5,891 nt of DNA from Tangfeifania sp. GTDB lineage: Bacteria > Bacteroidota > Bacteroidia > Bacteroidales > Prolixibacteraceae. This document shows positions 5,777-5,891 of this stretch, piece by piece. How positions within the stretch are numbered: the first letter of the stretch is position 1; each line of letters begins with the position of its first letter. The notes under the pieces were generated by a model, which had not been told where the DNA came from, made no database searches, and saw only the letters and a list, made by a program, of their open reading frames with translations. The DNA lies in the NCBI GenBank assembly GCA_018400515.1, contig JAGYMR010000182.1:1-5891 (forward strand), read 5' to 3'. The translations under genes and the position numbers were made by a program.

Positions 5777-5891
5777 TCAAACGGCTTGTCCGGTTTCCCC
5801 CGTTTGGTGGTCCGGATTTTCCGATTGCTTTTCCGGTTTTGCAAGGCGGACCTGTAAGTGTTCGTCAATATAGTCAGGAGTCTCTTTTAGG
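5777..5891 (-). CDS. C-terminal end of an unidentified protein (cut by window edge)
   Basis: A minus-strand frame enters from the right edge and runs open for 37 codons to TGA at 5779-5777. The visible end begins LKETPDYIDEHLQVRLAKPE and continues as a strongly polar tail rich in E, Q, N, D, H and G (EKQSENPDHQTGETGQAV). The first half looks like ordinary folded protein and the last 18 or so residues like a disordered tail. I do not recognise the family. Support is the uninterrupted frame, its protein-like composition and the spacing: it ends 89 bp before the flavodiiron gene on the same strand, with that gene's promoter in between. The gene body lies outside the window. Confidence 0.55.
   Translation of the reverse strand, partial: LKETPDYIDEHLQVRLAKPEKQSENPDHQTGETGQAV

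Overview
The window looks like chromosomal DNA of an anaerobic or microaerophilic member of the Bacteroidota. Four things point that way. The left edge carries an IS4-type transposase remnant of a kind common in that phylum. A large multihaem protein has a lipoprotein signal. The flavodiiron gene has a perfect Bacteroidota -7 promoter element (TAnnTTTG). No gene has a convincing Shine-Dalgarno sequence, and most have A-rich leaders. The phylum call is an inference; no rRNA or other marker gene is present.

Layout from left to right. Positions 1-66 hold a rightward intrinsic terminator of a gene that lies outside the window. Positions 88-427 are a decayed IS remnant: the N-terminal 64 or so residues of a transposase on the minus strand plus a possible IS end. 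Positions 428-612 are noncoding by my reading, G+C-richer than the IS remnant, and contain several short inverted repeats. Positions 613-1011 (+) encode a small four-helix membrane protein of unknown function. After a 0.2 kb gap, 1244-3610 (+) encodes the most notable gene, an octahaem c-type cytochrome lipoprotein that continues into HEAT-like and TPR repeats. Only 32 bp later comes yaaA (3643-4413, +), a peroxide-stress protein. Converging on it from the right is a class A flavodiiron protein (4494-5687, -). At the right edge is the C-terminal end of another minus-strand gene (5777-5891).

The genes share a redox theme. The exported multihaem cytochrome probably moves electrons outside the inner membrane. 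The flavodiiron protein reduces O2 and/or NO to harmless products in the cytoplasm. YaaA limits iron-driven peroxide damage. The cytochrome gene and yaaA could be cotranscribed. The flavodiiron gene has its own promoter, with a perfect palindrome just upstream of the -7 element. I see no CRISPR array, tRNA, rRNA or complete mobile element. I also see no clear evidence of a wholly new system; the least characterised item is the octahaem-HEAT-TPR lipoprotein.
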